A stretch of DNA of 64,000 nt, from assembly GCA_965644295.1 (NCBI GenBank), contig CBFFRP010000297.1:682001-746000 (forward strand), in the 5' to 3' direction. The number at the start of each line of letters is the position of its first letter. The stretch's first letter is position 1. The DNA comes from Paraphysomonas bandaiensis. Lineage: Eukaryota > Chrysophyceae. A program made the translations under genes and the position numbers. A model generated the notes under the pieces. That model saw only the letters and a program-made list of their open reading frames with translations, was not told where the DNA came from and did no database searches. Below are positions 12,062-22,325 of the stretch, piece by piece.

Positions 12062-14063
12062 TCACTTAATTGCTACGGAAGTTGTTGTTGCTGCTACAGA
12101 CCCCGCAGAAGCGGAAATATGACTGGCATTGTCGTCATTAACTTCTGGGCCCATCATTCCTAGAGTTTCTGCCTCATCATCAATGTAAGGCCGCTGTGAC
12201 AGGCCAGGTTCCTGAAATATACATAGATCATTAGCAACAGGCAAAACTATTACTATGCAAGACTTATGAATGATTTCGCAACACTACGACACCTGGATCA
12301 TAGGCTTGACCCACACAGGTCTTGGTCTGAAGCCCAGTAAAGTACAATCGAACATCAACTTAGAGTCTGGAGGAATGTGTGGCGGAAGGCCTGCTTTCCC
12401 TACAAATAGACATCAATTCACAGGTATGATACTTATATACAAACAACTACCATATCCGTAAGTAGGCGTGACACGAATTTTGCTCCTTTCTCCAATACAC
12501 ATTTTGGGGATCGCTCTATCGAACCCCTTCACTACCATTCCGACACCCAACACAAACTCTACCCATTGACGCTGCATGCCACTTTTCGTACTTGTCACCA
12601 TCTGACAGAAATTAGAGGACAAAGCAAAAAGATAAGAAACTACCTTGAGCTCCTCGTTGTTGTATACGCCTACTGTAGTGCATACGAAACATGTGTACCG
12701 TACACGAACAATGTCCCCAGTGATCTATACACAATACGGTACTTATGCAACAAATGACTGAACACACAAAAACTGTTGCAGCATAAACGGAATATTTCAC
12801 GACTACTACGCTGTGTTTGACATACCGGATAATTTGTCTCGTCCCCTGCAGCCACGAGCTCCATAGACAGGTGTTCTTTGTCATATTCCGCCTCTATTCT
12901 TTCCTCCTCCGTCATAACATATTCGTCCTCATCGTCATAATCATCATCAAAGAAGTCATCATCCTGATCATCTTGCTGCTCCCCCTCAGAGGAGGACTCC
13001 GACATACCCTCTTGCCTTATGATTTCACTCAACTCCGAAGGGCTGTACTCGGTGCCAATCTCGTCTTCATCCTCTTCATATTCATCCTCTCCCTCCTCCA
13101 TTTTGCGTTTTTTACGCTCATATCGTGCACGGTATTGAACCATAATCAATTGCAATTTGCGGATATGAAAGCGGTTTGTAATCCCCATATCAGCCCATTC
13201 CCGCTCCGCAAGATTTATGAAGAGTAGCCCGTCCACTCTCTGGGAGTACAGGAAGTGGCAGTATTGCTCCATCTTAAGCTCCGTGAACCATGCAGCAAGA
13301 TGATCTGTACTCCATTCGTCCATATGATTTCCTCTCTCCATAGCCTTAGCATTCCGAAGCTTATCTTGAACTACTTCAACCTGCGATATATGTCAACACA
13401 ATGCATGCACCTAATATCTATTCGTTGACAAGTACCTCAAGTTCCTCGAAGCGCTTCAGTTTCACATCCTTGATTTCCTGTTCTTTCGCCTGTAACATCT
13501 TCTCAAGCTCCTTTATCTTACGAATGCTATCATAGAGAGCTTGATCCTCTGGGGGTAGTTGCAATCGCTACAAGGAATGTGAGTGCCACGAAAACGTTGC
13601 AACTGCGAACACTTACCTGCTTCAATAACCATGGAGAGGGATTCCAGAAGGTTTCTCCCGTTTCGTTATTCATATAATAAAATTTATCTTGTTTCGATTC
13701 ATAAAATTTCGAAAAACGTTCTTGAGCTTTCTGTCTTACTCGGGCCCTGGAGATAAACCCCCTACCAATGCGTTGTATATTCGTTGCAGCCTATACAAAT
13801 TATATATATGAAATACTTAATTCTGATCGAATCCTCTCCGATACCTGATGATCTTCAGCACTAAACAGTGTCAGCATTCTCGGATTGTTCCATGATGAAA
13901 CTCCCGTAATTTTATTATACCAAAAATACATTTTAACTTTAGGTTCAAACACTCTCATCCACGACTCGAGTGTGACCCTCTGAACCTTCTTCACTGCTAT
14001 GTATCTGCGAACCATACACTGTAGAGTGATGGCCGCATTATTCATTTCTTCTGCACGTCCCAT
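12062..14063 (-). CDS. Multidomain FKBP-type prolyl isomerase (IQ-WW-IQ-WW-coil-SAM-FKBP)
   Basis: Eight exons (13845-14063, 13617-13790, 13436-13567, 12826-13380, 12644-12724, 12451-12601, 12293-12399, 12062-12211) join in frame to 522 residues. Order: IQ motif (ITLQCMVRRYIAVKKVQ), WW-like segment (YFWYNKITGVSSWNNP), second IQ (NIQRIGRGFISRARVRQ), second WW (FYYMNNETGETFWNPSPW), coiled coil (about 132-195), SAM domain (about 203-260, WSTDHLAAWFTELKMEQY), strongly acidic linker (about 285-345) and FKBP domain (about 361-475) with YGYGKAGLPPHIPP. The FKBP pocket is altered: the usual Trp of VIxGW is Phe (VVKGFDRAI) and the FDSS motif is missing, so catalysis or macrolide binding may be weak. 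IQ motifs suggest calmodulin control, and WW/SAM suggest a scaffold. I know of no described protein with this architecture. Confidence 0.9.
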
Positions 14064-14834
14064 GCTGATATATATGTATGTATGTATATGTAGAGAGAGA
14101 GTGAGAGTGAGGGTGAGAGAGAGAGTGAGTGAGTGAGTTCTATATGCTGATGAGTGATAAGCACTCCACTGCTAACAGACTCAATCAATTAACAATCACA
14201 GTAACTTTATATAGTTATGATGGCTGTGATGGTGGGTTTAAAGTAATGTATGAAAACTCTCGTTAACTATCAAACCGTTTCTACCGATAGTACGAGATCT
14301 GTACTCCCGTTACCGGCTACATCTTAACGGTTGAGATCTCATGAGAAGATATATATCTGCTGCTGGTACTGTCTGTACCATATGGTTTGTAATGTACAGT
14401 CGTATCCTATAGCAAGACTATCCTATAGGATGTTACATATTGTATATTTTTGTTCAAAGATGCTTCTATTATTGAGACAATAACTATATGTATTCCAGCC
14501 GTAGTTGTATGTAGGTAATATAGAAAATATTTGCTTCAATTTATTTCCGAAAAATAAGATGCATACGCCTCACCATAATATGATGATTAACTGAGCCATT
14601 CATACATACATCACTGAGATTCATATGAATATGGTAATTCTATTACCTTATGGAGTTATTCATCAAATGAAACAATGCCCATGGACTCGATGAGTCTCCT
14701 GTCACCCCTCAGTACACCATATCTCCCTCTCTCTGCCTCCTTATCCATATCTCCGTATCTAGCCCCTCTCATCCATTAAACACACACATAACCCCCTCAC
14801 CTCCCCTCCTCCTCTCTCTCTCTCTCTCCCTCAC
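14064..14834. other. Divergent promoter region with simple-sequence leaders
   Basis: Lies between the FKBP gene (minus) and the transporter gene (plus). Both leaders are simple sequence: (GTAT)n and (GA/GTGA)n from 14070 to 14135 next to the FKBP start, and a (CT)n-rich tract about 14730-14832 ending at the transporter ATG. A dispersed ~120-bp repeat is at 14441-14562. The words CCCGTTACCGGC at 14302-14313 recur upstream of the potassium channel gene. Confidence 0.5.
14441..14562 (+). repeat. Dispersed ~120-bp repeat, copy 1
   Basis: Closely matches 18947-19070 in the same orientation. Both start TGTATATTTTTGTTCAAAGA and both contain AATATAGAAAATATTTGCTTC and end AATAAGATGC. It has no coding content. 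It is probably a short mobile-element remnant. Confidence 0.8.
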
Positions 14835-16523
14835 ATGTCTCTATCTACTACCTGGTCAAAAAAAGCGATCAGTGAGTGTCAGTTAGCATGCAGTACGATA
14901 TTTTTTGGGGTGTCGTATGTGGGACAGAAACACGCTATGGATGAGCGCGTTGGACCCCTCACTTATAACGCCTGTCGATTTGTTATATCAACATTACTAT
15001 TATTCAGTGTGAAAAATTGGCTTCAATCTGTAATAGAGAGTAATATATCTGGTAAAGCAGACTATAGCAGGACTCTGGCTAATCGAGTGGTTGAGAAGGC
15101 ACGAAACTTTTATCCATTCGAAGTTAGTACGTATGCATTTAGTTTATGTTTCTGGAGTACTTTATGCGGCATAGGAAACTTTGCTGCTAATCAGCTATTG
15201 CAAATTGGTATGATATCCACATCGGCCGGTAAGGCAGCTTTCATAGTGGGTCTATATGTGGTTCTCATTCCAACGGTTGAGCAATTTTTACCGGGAACAG
15301 GGGGCTTCTGTCTGCATACCTGGCTTGCAGCCGGAATATGCATGGTTGGGGGGTTCTTTCTCTCTGGTTGTGTGGATGCAATGACCTCTTCTGATGGTGA
15401 ATCCTGTGCAGATAAAATTAGCTCAGGAGACGTGCTCGTCTTCTTCAGTATGATCGCCTTCTCTCTTGCATTCATGGCTTCTGATATTGCGGCTAAGCGT
15501 ACAGACTGCATTGATCTCACCTGTATGAGCTTTTTGGTTACTACTATTCTCTGTACTGCATCTGCAATGTACTATGAATCAGATCAGTGGGTATCGTGGC
15601 CCCCTTTGACCGACCTGCTCAGAGGTTGGGACATGGTCCTTATGGTGGGGATCTCCGAACCAGCTGCTCTGCTTTTAGGTACCCTAGGCCAGATGTACAC
15701 TCCTCCTTCTCGTGCTGCATTGCTCACCAGTTTAGAGGCGCCAATGTCAGTACTTCTAGCGTACTTGTTCCTCCATGAGGTGCTATCCCATAGCGAAGTA
15801 TTTGGCTGTGGTCTCATGTTTTTGGCCACTGTGGTTTCAACAGCTGTCCTCGAAGACGACGAAGAAGACGACGACGAGGATGATGACGACGAAGAAGATA
15901 TACCAGATGACGGGACTGTTGAAAGTCTGCGTCGGAGGAAGGCGCGTAACATAAGGCGTCGTAGGAGACATTTCCGTAACGTATTTCGGCGTCGCACGAG
16001 ATCCTTCACGAATCTTCTGGATGCTAAGCGGAGTGGATCACTTCACCTCGCGGGTGGTCTGCCGAATGAAGAATACCATGTGATCGTTGAGGATGATCGC
16101 CGAGTAGAGAGGTCAGTATCAGCCCCAGATATCATAATGCCGGCAGACGATGCAGAATATGTGATGGGCGAGCTCGAGATGGGCATAGGGTCGCTTGATG
16201 GGTCACTTATAGGGCATTATCACCCATTTGCCGATCAACCAATAGAACCAACTTCAATACCAGATGCTGACTCGGATATCTCTACTTCCCCTGTGTGTAG
16301 TTTAGAGCCCATTGGGCGCACTGTGTTGTTGGACATGGAGATACCTCCTTATGCAGGAGAGATAGAGAACTCCAACGATAAAGTAGGAAATAGATTGGGG
16401 TTACGTATTACTACCCCGCCGGCGACATTCACGGAATATTCGAGATTGTTAGAAATTCCTCCATACTCTCCCGAGAAAGATGGAAAAACAAAAAGGAAAC
16501 ATGCCAAGTCGTATGGCACCTAA
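14835..16523 (+). CDS. EamA/DMT-superfamily membrane transporter with acidic and Arg-rich tail
   Basis: Single-exon, 562 residues, predicted polytopic membrane protein of the drug/metabolite transporter superfamily (EamA type). About ten hydrophobic segments fill residues 15-340. The first repeat opens with STIFFGVSYVGQKHAMDERV followed by a conserved helix (NACRFVISTLLL). The second half ends in a helix pair typical of the family (TSLEAPMSVLLAYLFLHEVL). After the last helix there is a run of Asp/Glu (about 336-360), then an Arg-rich stretch (RRRKARNIRRRRRHFRN) and a long cytosolic tail of about 190 residues. Substrate cannot be assigned: family members export amino acids, nucleotide sugars or small metabolites. 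The ATG is preceded by a (CT)n leader. It is transcribed divergently from the FKBP gene. Confidence 0.85.
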   Translation: MSLSTTWSKKAISECQLACSTIFFGVSYVGQKHAMDERVGPLTYNACRFVISTLLLFSVKNWLQSVIESNISGKADYSRTLANRVVEKARNFYPFEVSTYAFSLCFWSTLCGIGNFAANQLLQIGMISTSAGKAAFIVGLYVVLIPTVEQFLPGTGGFCLHTWLAAGICMVGGFFLSGCVDAMTSSDGESCADKISSGDVLVFFSMIAFSLAFMASDIAAKRTDCIDLTCMSFLVTTILCTASAMYYESDQWVSWPPLTDLLRGWDMVLMVGISEPAALLLGTLGQMYTPPSRAALLTSLEAPMSVLLAYLFLHEVLSHSEVFGCGLMFLATVVSTAVLEDDEEDDDEDDDDEEDIPDDGTVESLRRRKARNIRRRRRHFRNVFRRRTRSFTNLLDAKRSGSLHLAGGLPNEEYHVIVEDDRRVERSVSAPDIIMPADDAEYVMGELEMGIGSLDGSLIGHYHPFADQPIEPTSIPDADSDISTSPVCSLEPIGRTVLLDMEIPPYAGEIENSNDKVGNRLGLRITTPPATFTEYSRLLEIPPYSPEKDGKTKRKHAKSYGT

Positions 16524-16807
16524 TATTGTGTTTTCTACTCGAGCCCTGATAACTAGCAGCTAGATACCTGAACATGGTCATACACCTCTTATGATTTTCT
16601 TTCCTGTGATTCGTGTAAAAATGATATCCTGTTTTTCACGCTTTGCATAGAAAGCAGTTGTAATTTTCTGTATTATGAATTAATTAACTTTTTCTGAACA
16701 ATTAACACTATTCACAGTATATAGTGCGATCATAGCAATTACGCAGCAACACTGACTGATGGGGAGTATTATTCAGCCTTCTAAAATTCTTGCCAAATAC
16801 AGTAAAT
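16524..16807. other. Transporter 3' flank
   Basis: AT-rich sequence without coding signal, probably the 3' UTR and terminator region of the transporter gene. It ends at the target-site duplication of the hAT element. Confidence 0.4.
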
Positions 16808-17241
16808 CAGGGATAGGGAACATATATTGCAAAATATATTGATTGGTGGACTGGTCAAATATTCCATCAATAGTGTTTATGTTAAAAGAGCTCACAATAC
16901 TATTGCAATATATTGCACTCAATATTATGATAGTCATATAAGAGAAGATTCTTAACTGTAGGGTGCAAAATGGATATAAATAACCGAGAAATTATTACAA
17001 TATTACAAAGGATAATGAAGCTGATGTTGACTCTATGCGACTAAAAATCTTCAGTCAGCTCAAAAAATTAAGAAGCGTACAGATCCACGAGTCATTAACG
17101 GTTGCCTGGCCCTGGTATGTACTTCCAATACATGCGAACGTCTGTTCAGCACAGATAAAGGACCGGTTTAAAAAATCTATCAATACTATTGATGGAACGC
17201 TATCTAACAATAGTATTGCAATATATTGTTCCCTATCCCTG
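16808..17241 (+). mobile_element. hAT-superfamily transposon, internally deleted and decayed
   Basis: Both ends carry the same inverted terminal sequence, CAGGGATAGGGAAC, followed by near-matching ATATATTGCA, and both arms share TTCCATCAATAGT further in. The flanks are CAGTAAAT (16800-16807) and CTGTAAAT (17242-17249), an 8-bp target-site duplication with one mismatch, as expected for hAT. Inside, a frame reads NTCERLFSTDKG, matching the hAT dimerisation-region motif (SERxFS). Most of the transposase is gone, so the element is non-autonomous. Length is 434 bp. Confidence 0.85.
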
Positions 17242-17476
17242 CTGTAAATTATTTACAAATTTGAGTTATAAAAGGTCAAGGTAGAGTTAAATAGGTTTTA
17301 AAATTTCTTTTTTATATGCTGAATTCTGAGGTATTTGTAAAACAGTGATCAGAACACTATTAAATGTATGAGCGCAATCGATAATACGCATTTTAAGAAT
17401 GTATACCATACTATACCACAAGAATTATTTAGTCTTACATTGGTTCATGTTCTTGCTTCAAAATGACACGATTGTG
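17242..17476. other. AT-rich spacer between two elements
   Basis: Nothing is recognised here beyond the right copy of the hAT target duplication at 17242-17249. Confidence 0.4.
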
Positions 17477-17720
17477 TATTGAAAGTCTCAGTATTAGCAA
17501 TAGGCGTTAAGAATCAGCACCACCTTAGTAGCTAGATGAAAACTAGTCAAGCTAGATAGACGTCTACCTGTAACTACCTACCCTCAACAAAGTCGGACTC
17601 GCACCTTTTCGTGGTGTTCTGGGGGATAAGCACAGGAGATATTTCTCCGGGAATCTAACGTGAGCCGCATATATAGTCAGCAGATATTGTTCTACCCACT
17701 CAGAGCCCAATGCTAGTGTA
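17477..17720. repeat. Long-TIR dispersed element, copy 2 (left half)
   Basis: Begins with a ~98-bp terminal inverted repeat (TATTGAAAGTCTCAGTATTA ... CTACCTGTAAC, to 17575). It continues with the core found in the other copies (CCTCAACAAAGTCGGACTCG) and stops abruptly after CAATGCTAGTGTA at 17720. The right half is missing. The terminus is the reverse complement of the right end at 23233-23330, which defines the element ends. Confidence 0.85.
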
Positions 17721-18005
17721 AACCCCAAGTTTCTATAACAGCCACAACAAAGGTACTTCTACCACAGAAGGATACTGAGGGAATAGCAACTGGGAGGTGT
17801 TAAAATTCGTACAGAAGTGTGATGATGAATGTGAACAGTAGTAGGCGCAAGAGAGACTTCATCATCATCACATTTATATACAATACGCTTAACCTCCTCT
17901 GCCAGTGCAGATCGAATGATGTGTGTTTGAGTATGATATGAGGCACACAAACCCTGAAAGAACTGGATGCCACTGCCCTTAACAGCAGCAGAGAGGCGTA
18001 TCAAT

Positions 18006-18821
18006 TCAAAACATGGGACATGGAGGGTGCTGTAAACGAAGCCATCTAAGAACATCCAAGTGCCCACCCTCAGCAGCAGCACTGCAAGTCTGTTCATTCC
18101 ATGGACATGGAGGATCCTGTGAGCGCAACCATCTAAGAACATCCAAGTGCCCACCCTCAGCAGCAGCACTGCAAGTATTTGAATGCCATGGACATGGAGG
18201 GTTCTGTGTTCGAAGCCATATAAGAACATCCAAGTGCCCACCATCAACAGCAGCGTTGCAACTATATTCATTCCATGGACATGGAGGATCCTGTGAACGA
18301 AGCCATCTAAGAACATCCAAGTGCCCACCCTCAGCAGCAGCACTGCAAGTCTGTTCATTCCATGGACATGGAGGATCCTGTGCGCGCAGCCATCTAAGAA
18401 CATCCAAGTGCCCACCCTCAGCAGCAGCACTGCAAGTCCGTTCATTCCATGGACATGGAGGGTGCTGTGTATGAAGCCACTGTTGTGCATCCAATTCACT
18501 AGAAGCATACTCCGAATAATGTGTATGTGTATCTATATGTGTGTATATGTGTTTCATTTGCTGTAGTCTGCCGTATAGTGCACATGTATTCATTAGCAGT
18601 GTGTGTGGGCAGCCCATAGCCAGAGCCCATGAGACCATTGAGTTGGTCATACAGTAGTGAGATGCATGTGACTCAAGTCTCTCTCTGCTCTTATCAGTGT
18701 AGACTATATCGTGAAGTCTCTTACTAGTCATGACCACAGGAAGGAGAGCTGCGTGTGGGATCATAGAGACGATGAGACGCAACACATCATCGTTAAGGAC
18801 AGATACATTCAACATATCCAT
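18006..18821 (-). CDS. F-box-like / ankyrin-like short-period repeat protein
   Basis: About 271 residues, intronless. I chose the Met at 18821 (MDMLNVSVLNDDVLRLIV) because it opens a helical F-box-like stretch and the longer upstream reading is low-complexity. Residues from about 115 to the end carry tandem 29-residue units of the form TCSAAAEGGHLDVLRWLR plus a PPCPW cap, close to the ankyrin-like units known from algal, oomycete and giant-virus proteins. The 87-bp DNA units between 18013 and 18474 are almost identical, implying recent expansion. Such proteins bind partners, often as substrate adaptors; no enzyme activity is expected. The last unit breaks at PCPMF then stop, where other units have PCPWNE, so the C-terminus may be truncated: coding-like sequence continues in another frame to about 17760. 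Confidence 0.75.
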   Translation of the reverse strand: MDMLNVSVLNDDVLRLIVSMIPHAALLPVVMTSKRLHDIVYTDKSRERLESHASHYCMTNSMVSWALAMGCPHTLLMNTCALYGRLQQMKHIYTHIDTHTHYSEYASSELDAQQWLHTQHPPCPWNERTCSAAAEGGHLDVLRWLRAQDPPCPWNEQTCSAAAEGGHLDVLRWLRSQDPPCPWNEYSCNAAVDGGHLDVLIWLRTQNPPCPWHSNTCSAAAEGGHLDVLRWLRSQDPPCPWNEQTCSAAAEGGHLDVLRWLRLQHPPCPMF

Positions 18822-18946
18822 GCTGATAGTATGATGAGGGTACGTGAGGCTGATGGAGTGTGTATACATACACAGCACACAGCAGATGACTGTGAGATGC
18901 ATGAGATCCCAGTGGACGTCTACGTGTACATCGTATTGGCATCCTT
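18822..18946. other. Leader of the ankyrin-like gene
   Basis: Upstream flank of the minus-strand gene. The reading frame stays open to 18902 with low-complexity residues, so a longer N-terminus is possible but less likely. Confidence 0.3.
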
Positions 18947-19070
18947 TGTATATTTTTGTTCAAAGATGCCTCTAATATTGAGGCAATAATTATCTGTATT
19001 CCAGCTGTAGTTTTATTACAGTAATATAGAAAATATTTGCTTCAATTTATTTCCGACAACAATAAGATGC
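18947..19070 (+). repeat. Dispersed ~120-bp repeat, copy 2
   Basis: Same element as 14441-14562 in the same orientation, with scattered substitutions and small insertions. It lies just upstream of the ankyrin-like gene start. Confidence 0.8.
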
Positions 19071-19419
19071 TGACTGCCGATACGATACATACATACACAC
19101 AGACAAGTGGAAGGAAGAGCATGTCCCATATTGGGGACACTTCCTTACCCCTACATGTTTTTTTAGTGAGAAAAGCTGGAATTATAGCACGACAAAACAC
19201 TGAAATCTTGTCGGATAGTGAGCAAATTTATGTGTTTTTGTCTTAAAAGACTGAAATCTTGAATGAAAATCAGACATTTTTATATAATAGACCACATTCT
19301 TCTAGTTATATAACAGTAAACGCCTTAACACAACTATAAGTGTGTAGCCTGCCTATACTAGCTACCGGCAACTGATTTGAGGACGATGGAAGAATCAAAC
19401 AAGTTTGAATAATGCTGAG
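19071..19419. other. Spacer upstream of the trypsin-fold gene
   Basis: AT-rich, with one short unconvincing frame. A possible short intron (GTTTGA 19403 to TTTTGTAG 19465) has a strong pyrimidine tract but does not join any open upstream exon in phase. Confidence 0.35.
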
Positions 19420-20337
19420 ATGAATAGAAGTCTATTGACCTTCTTATTTTCTTTTTCTTTTGTAGTCACGATGGGGCTGTCCAGCTTATCACCAAACGAC
19501 TTGAAAGAGATAGCCGCTATAGTAGAAGCATCTATAGAAGCATCTGAACGCCGTATGATAGCATCTATAGAAGCGTCTATAGAAGCGTCTGAACGCCGTA
19601 TGATAGCATCTATAGAAGCGGTGGCTGTTGAGCTTTCCTCATTAATGAGAGACGAAACTCATCTGTCTGTAAACAAATCTGTCTCCAAAATGTCGCCTTG
19701 TGTTAGGAAGTTGAAGAATTCTGTCACTGTATTTGGCGTACTATATGAAGGAGTGAAATATGTCATAACGCCTGGACATTTTGAAAGCGAAAAATTACAG
19801 CATGCGTATGTCGACATTGGAATATTGAATGCGTCTGCTTATCCTGACCTAAAGTTGACATGCTTCATTAACGTGAGTGAAGAGTCAGTGGCGAGGGCAT
19901 CTATTGGGGACAATTTGTTTGCCATTGGCCGTGATGAGACGGGAGCTATTCTTCACATATGGACTGGTGTTGTTTATTCAGTTTCTCAGGAAGTTTTGGG
20001 AAAGGAGTTGGATACTGAAGATGTTCCGGTGGGTTCTTTAATCTCCACGTACCTCAAGACCAGTGGTGGGCAAGTGATGGGTATGTCAGGGGCGCCGGTG
20101 TTCAACGGTTGTGGCCTTTCTGGAGTAAGCACAGGAACAGAGTTGCGTTATGAAAATATAGACTCTAAAATAGTGACTTCGTTCCTCCTGGGGGGCCACG
20201 TCGTGCATGTCAATCACATTCTCGAACTGCTACAAATGGATGAGGCCATCCATTTCTCAGTGCAACCTCATGAGGCCCTAGATGCCACCATTGTTAACAT
20301 TCCCATGAAGACATACTGCAGTTCTTGTGTTCCGTAA
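19420..20337 (+). CDS. Trypsin-fold serine peptidase-like protein with N-terminal coiled repeat
   Basis: About 305 residues from the Met at 19420, whose start (MNRSLLTFLFSFSFVVT) could be a signal peptide or anchor; a second Met at 19471 (MGLSSLSPNDLKE) would give a soluble protein. Next come two near-identical copies of a short helical unit (IEASIEASERRMIAS), then a chymotrypsin-like domain. A plausible catalytic triad is visible: His in YVITPGHFE, Asp in YVDIGILNAS, Ser in GMSGAPVFNG. The GxSGxP motif is the clearest evidence. Overall identity to well-known trypsins looks low, and the fold also occurs in some RNA-virus polyproteins and HtrA-like proteins, so origin is open. No neighbours suggest a pathway. 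Confidence 0.65.
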   Translation: MNRSLLTFLFSFSFVVTMGLSSLSPNDLKEIAAIVEASIEASERRMIASIEASIEASERRMIASIEAVAVELSSLMRDETHLSVNKSVSKMSPCVRKLKNSVTVFGVLYEGVKYVITPGHFESEKLQHAYVDIGILNASAYPDLKLTCFINVSEESVARASIGDNLFAIGRDETGAILHIWTGVVYSVSQEVLGKELDTEDVPVGSLISTYLKTSGGQVMGMSGAPVFNGCGLSGVSTGTELRYENIDSKIVTSFLLGGHVVHVNHILELLQMDEAIHFSVQPHEALDATIVNIPMKTYCSSCVP

Positions 20338-20545
20338 GCGTTTGAGTTAATTCAGTGCAATTCTATTTTTAGCACTCTGCTGATATATATTTTGAGTAAT
20401 ATTATAGATTATTATTTATCGCGAAACGTCGCGAAACACTTTGCTTCTCAACTGACTCCTTCGTAATAAGCTTATTTATTGTGACATTATGATTATACGT
20501 AATCTCACTTAGCAATTTCTTATGCCTGGCTACACGAAGTAGGTA
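20338..20545. other. 3' flank of the trypsin-fold gene
   Basis: AT-rich with a small repeat GCGAAACGTCGCGAAAC at about 20420-20436. No gene is seen. Confidence 0.35.
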
Positions 20546-20627
20546 TTGTTGAGTTTTGCTGTTTGAGCAATTAAAGCTGTAATTCTAAGGTGTTGGAATT
20601 ATGACCGTTAGTCGAAGAATACAGTAG
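20546..20627 (+). repeat. Dispersed ~80-bp repeat, copy 1
   Basis: Matches 30418-30494 (TTGTTGAGTTTTGCTGTTTG, then TAATTCTAAGG, ATTGGAATTATGA-like sequence and GTCGAAGAATACAGTAG). It is non-coding. In both places it lies downstream of a plus-strand gene. Confidence 0.8.
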
Positions 20628-22320
20628 TGATGAGCTGTATATTATCAGAAGTAATGAGAACTGAATATATATTGACCATACAAGAAGATAGTGACGATAT
20701 AAGATCGTACTAGAAATGAGTGGTAGTAGAGATAACGTGATATATCGCTTATTATATTTATTATAATCTTCTCTCATATTAACTTGATTCATGAGTGAAT
20801 ACACGTCCAGTTATCTTAGTAAATCAGCCAATTGTGTCATATCTTGACATGGTGGCGGATGGTAGTTGGAAGCAACTGCTGAAGTGTGACCATCTGGACA
20901 GAGAAGCAGGAGTACTGCTTTGTATAGTAGAAACATACAGCAGTATATATAGAATATAAAACCAGTATTATTTATGAAAATCTGGGTTTTTCATACGAAG
21001 ATAAGACAGAAAAAGTAGACTGAAAAAGATGACTGACATTGAAGTGTGGATTGTGGTTGATGAATGTATGAACCCTCTGAAGAGACCCGCATAATTATCA
21101 GAATATCTCATGTGCAGAGTGTGAGCACGGTGATTCAGTTATGTGTCTGATTGTGTGGATGGGGGTGCAGTGCTATCGATGGGGGTGCGAGTGATGAGGA
21201 CTCGTGTCCATTGTGTTATATATGATGAGAGTAGTTCCTCATGAGATAGATGGAGTGCTATCGATGAGGGTGCAATGTGATATCAAGAGTCGCATCAATT
21301 AAGCCTACATTTGATGAGAGTGCTTCCTCATGTAATGGATTGCTATCGATTATGCTCGACAGGTTGAAGAGTTCAACCATTTAATCGGACCATACCGTCA
21401 TGCTGATGAAGGCTTCCTGTTTAGAGCTGCGAGAGTCGTAGTTCGGAAGGGTCTGATTGTGGCTTATAGAGCCTTATACAAGTATACACAGAAATACACA
21501 TACTACCGTGTCTCACTATGAAAATATACGGCCACGTAATGAACTTAGTTGATTCAATCATCCCCAACACCCTCCTCGCCCTCTACACGCTATACTGCAA
21601 TAAGCTTCATTGTGAACATGTTCTGAATGGTTTGTCTGATGCAGTGTGGCATGGTGTGAGGTCTCGTATCTATGCATCCCTCAGCAGGAGTCGCCATGGC
21701 GTGATATCGAAGTCATTCAGTTCGTAGACCAAGATACGATCCTCACTCGCTCGAGATTGCTGTGAACTGTTTGATCAAGGGATGTCCTGCATAGACAACT
21801 ATCGGGACAATGCAGCCACACATGAAATATCATGCTACCAACTTTATACAGTCACTTGTGACTTGTGTCAAAATGCTTAGTGTTGCTTCACAGTGCATTC
21901 AGTGAGAGCAAGCGAGCAGAGAGTGAGAGAAATGCAACATGCATTACAAAAAAATTGCTGTGAGAGTACATGTCATACTCTTAGGGTGTAATGCGCCGGT
22001 AACCAATACTGGCCAACGGTGGTGCCCCATCCAGAACTTCCAGCGACTCGTCAGGTATTGTGGATAAACAAGATTATACGTAACCTTCAAATATCGAGCC
22101 TCAATACGGAATAGTATCAAGTATGCATTCTTTTTAGTACTTAGACCTTTATCATAAATCAAGGCATTAATGCATTAATATATATCATATATTTACAACG
22201 TATTCCTCTCAATACTCAATACAATATTTAGCATACAAGTATGGATTCATAAGAATCATTAAAGCTTAATTAAAAAATCACTACAATAATAGTAGTCACA
22301 CTATATAGTATATCATATAC
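20628..22320. other. Gene-poor region with decayed coding remnants
   Basis: No intact gene is seen. From 21140 to 21350 there are two diverged copies of a ~110-bp unit containing GTGCTATCGATG and TTCCTCATG. From 21348 to 21521 the plus strand reads 57 coding-like residues (for example QVEEFNHLIGPYRHADEGF) before TGA. It is immediately overlapped (ATGA) by another frame, 21518-21727, of 69 residues (MKIYGHVMNLVDSIIPN...). Together they may be a frameshifted gene remnant. A duplicated ATATCATATA.TTACAACGTATTCC word occurs at about 22184 and 22311. Confidence 0.35.
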
Positions 22321-22325
22321 TTACA

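Noticed and set aside
15584-16009. Ser-rich minus-strand frame
   Set aside because: It is antisense to the Asp/Glu run of the transporter gene; GAC/GAA repeats read as Ser/Val/Phe on the other strand.
18013-18474. Direct repeats of about 87 bp that could suggest a CRISPR-like array
   Set aside because: They encode the 29-residue ankyrin-like units on the minus strand and have no unique spacers. The host is a eukaryote.
17759-18508. Long minus-strand frame with LLRVGTWMFLDG repeats
   Set aside because: It is the second frame of the tandem ankyrin-like DNA. Only the frame giving GGHLDVLRWLR units makes sense.
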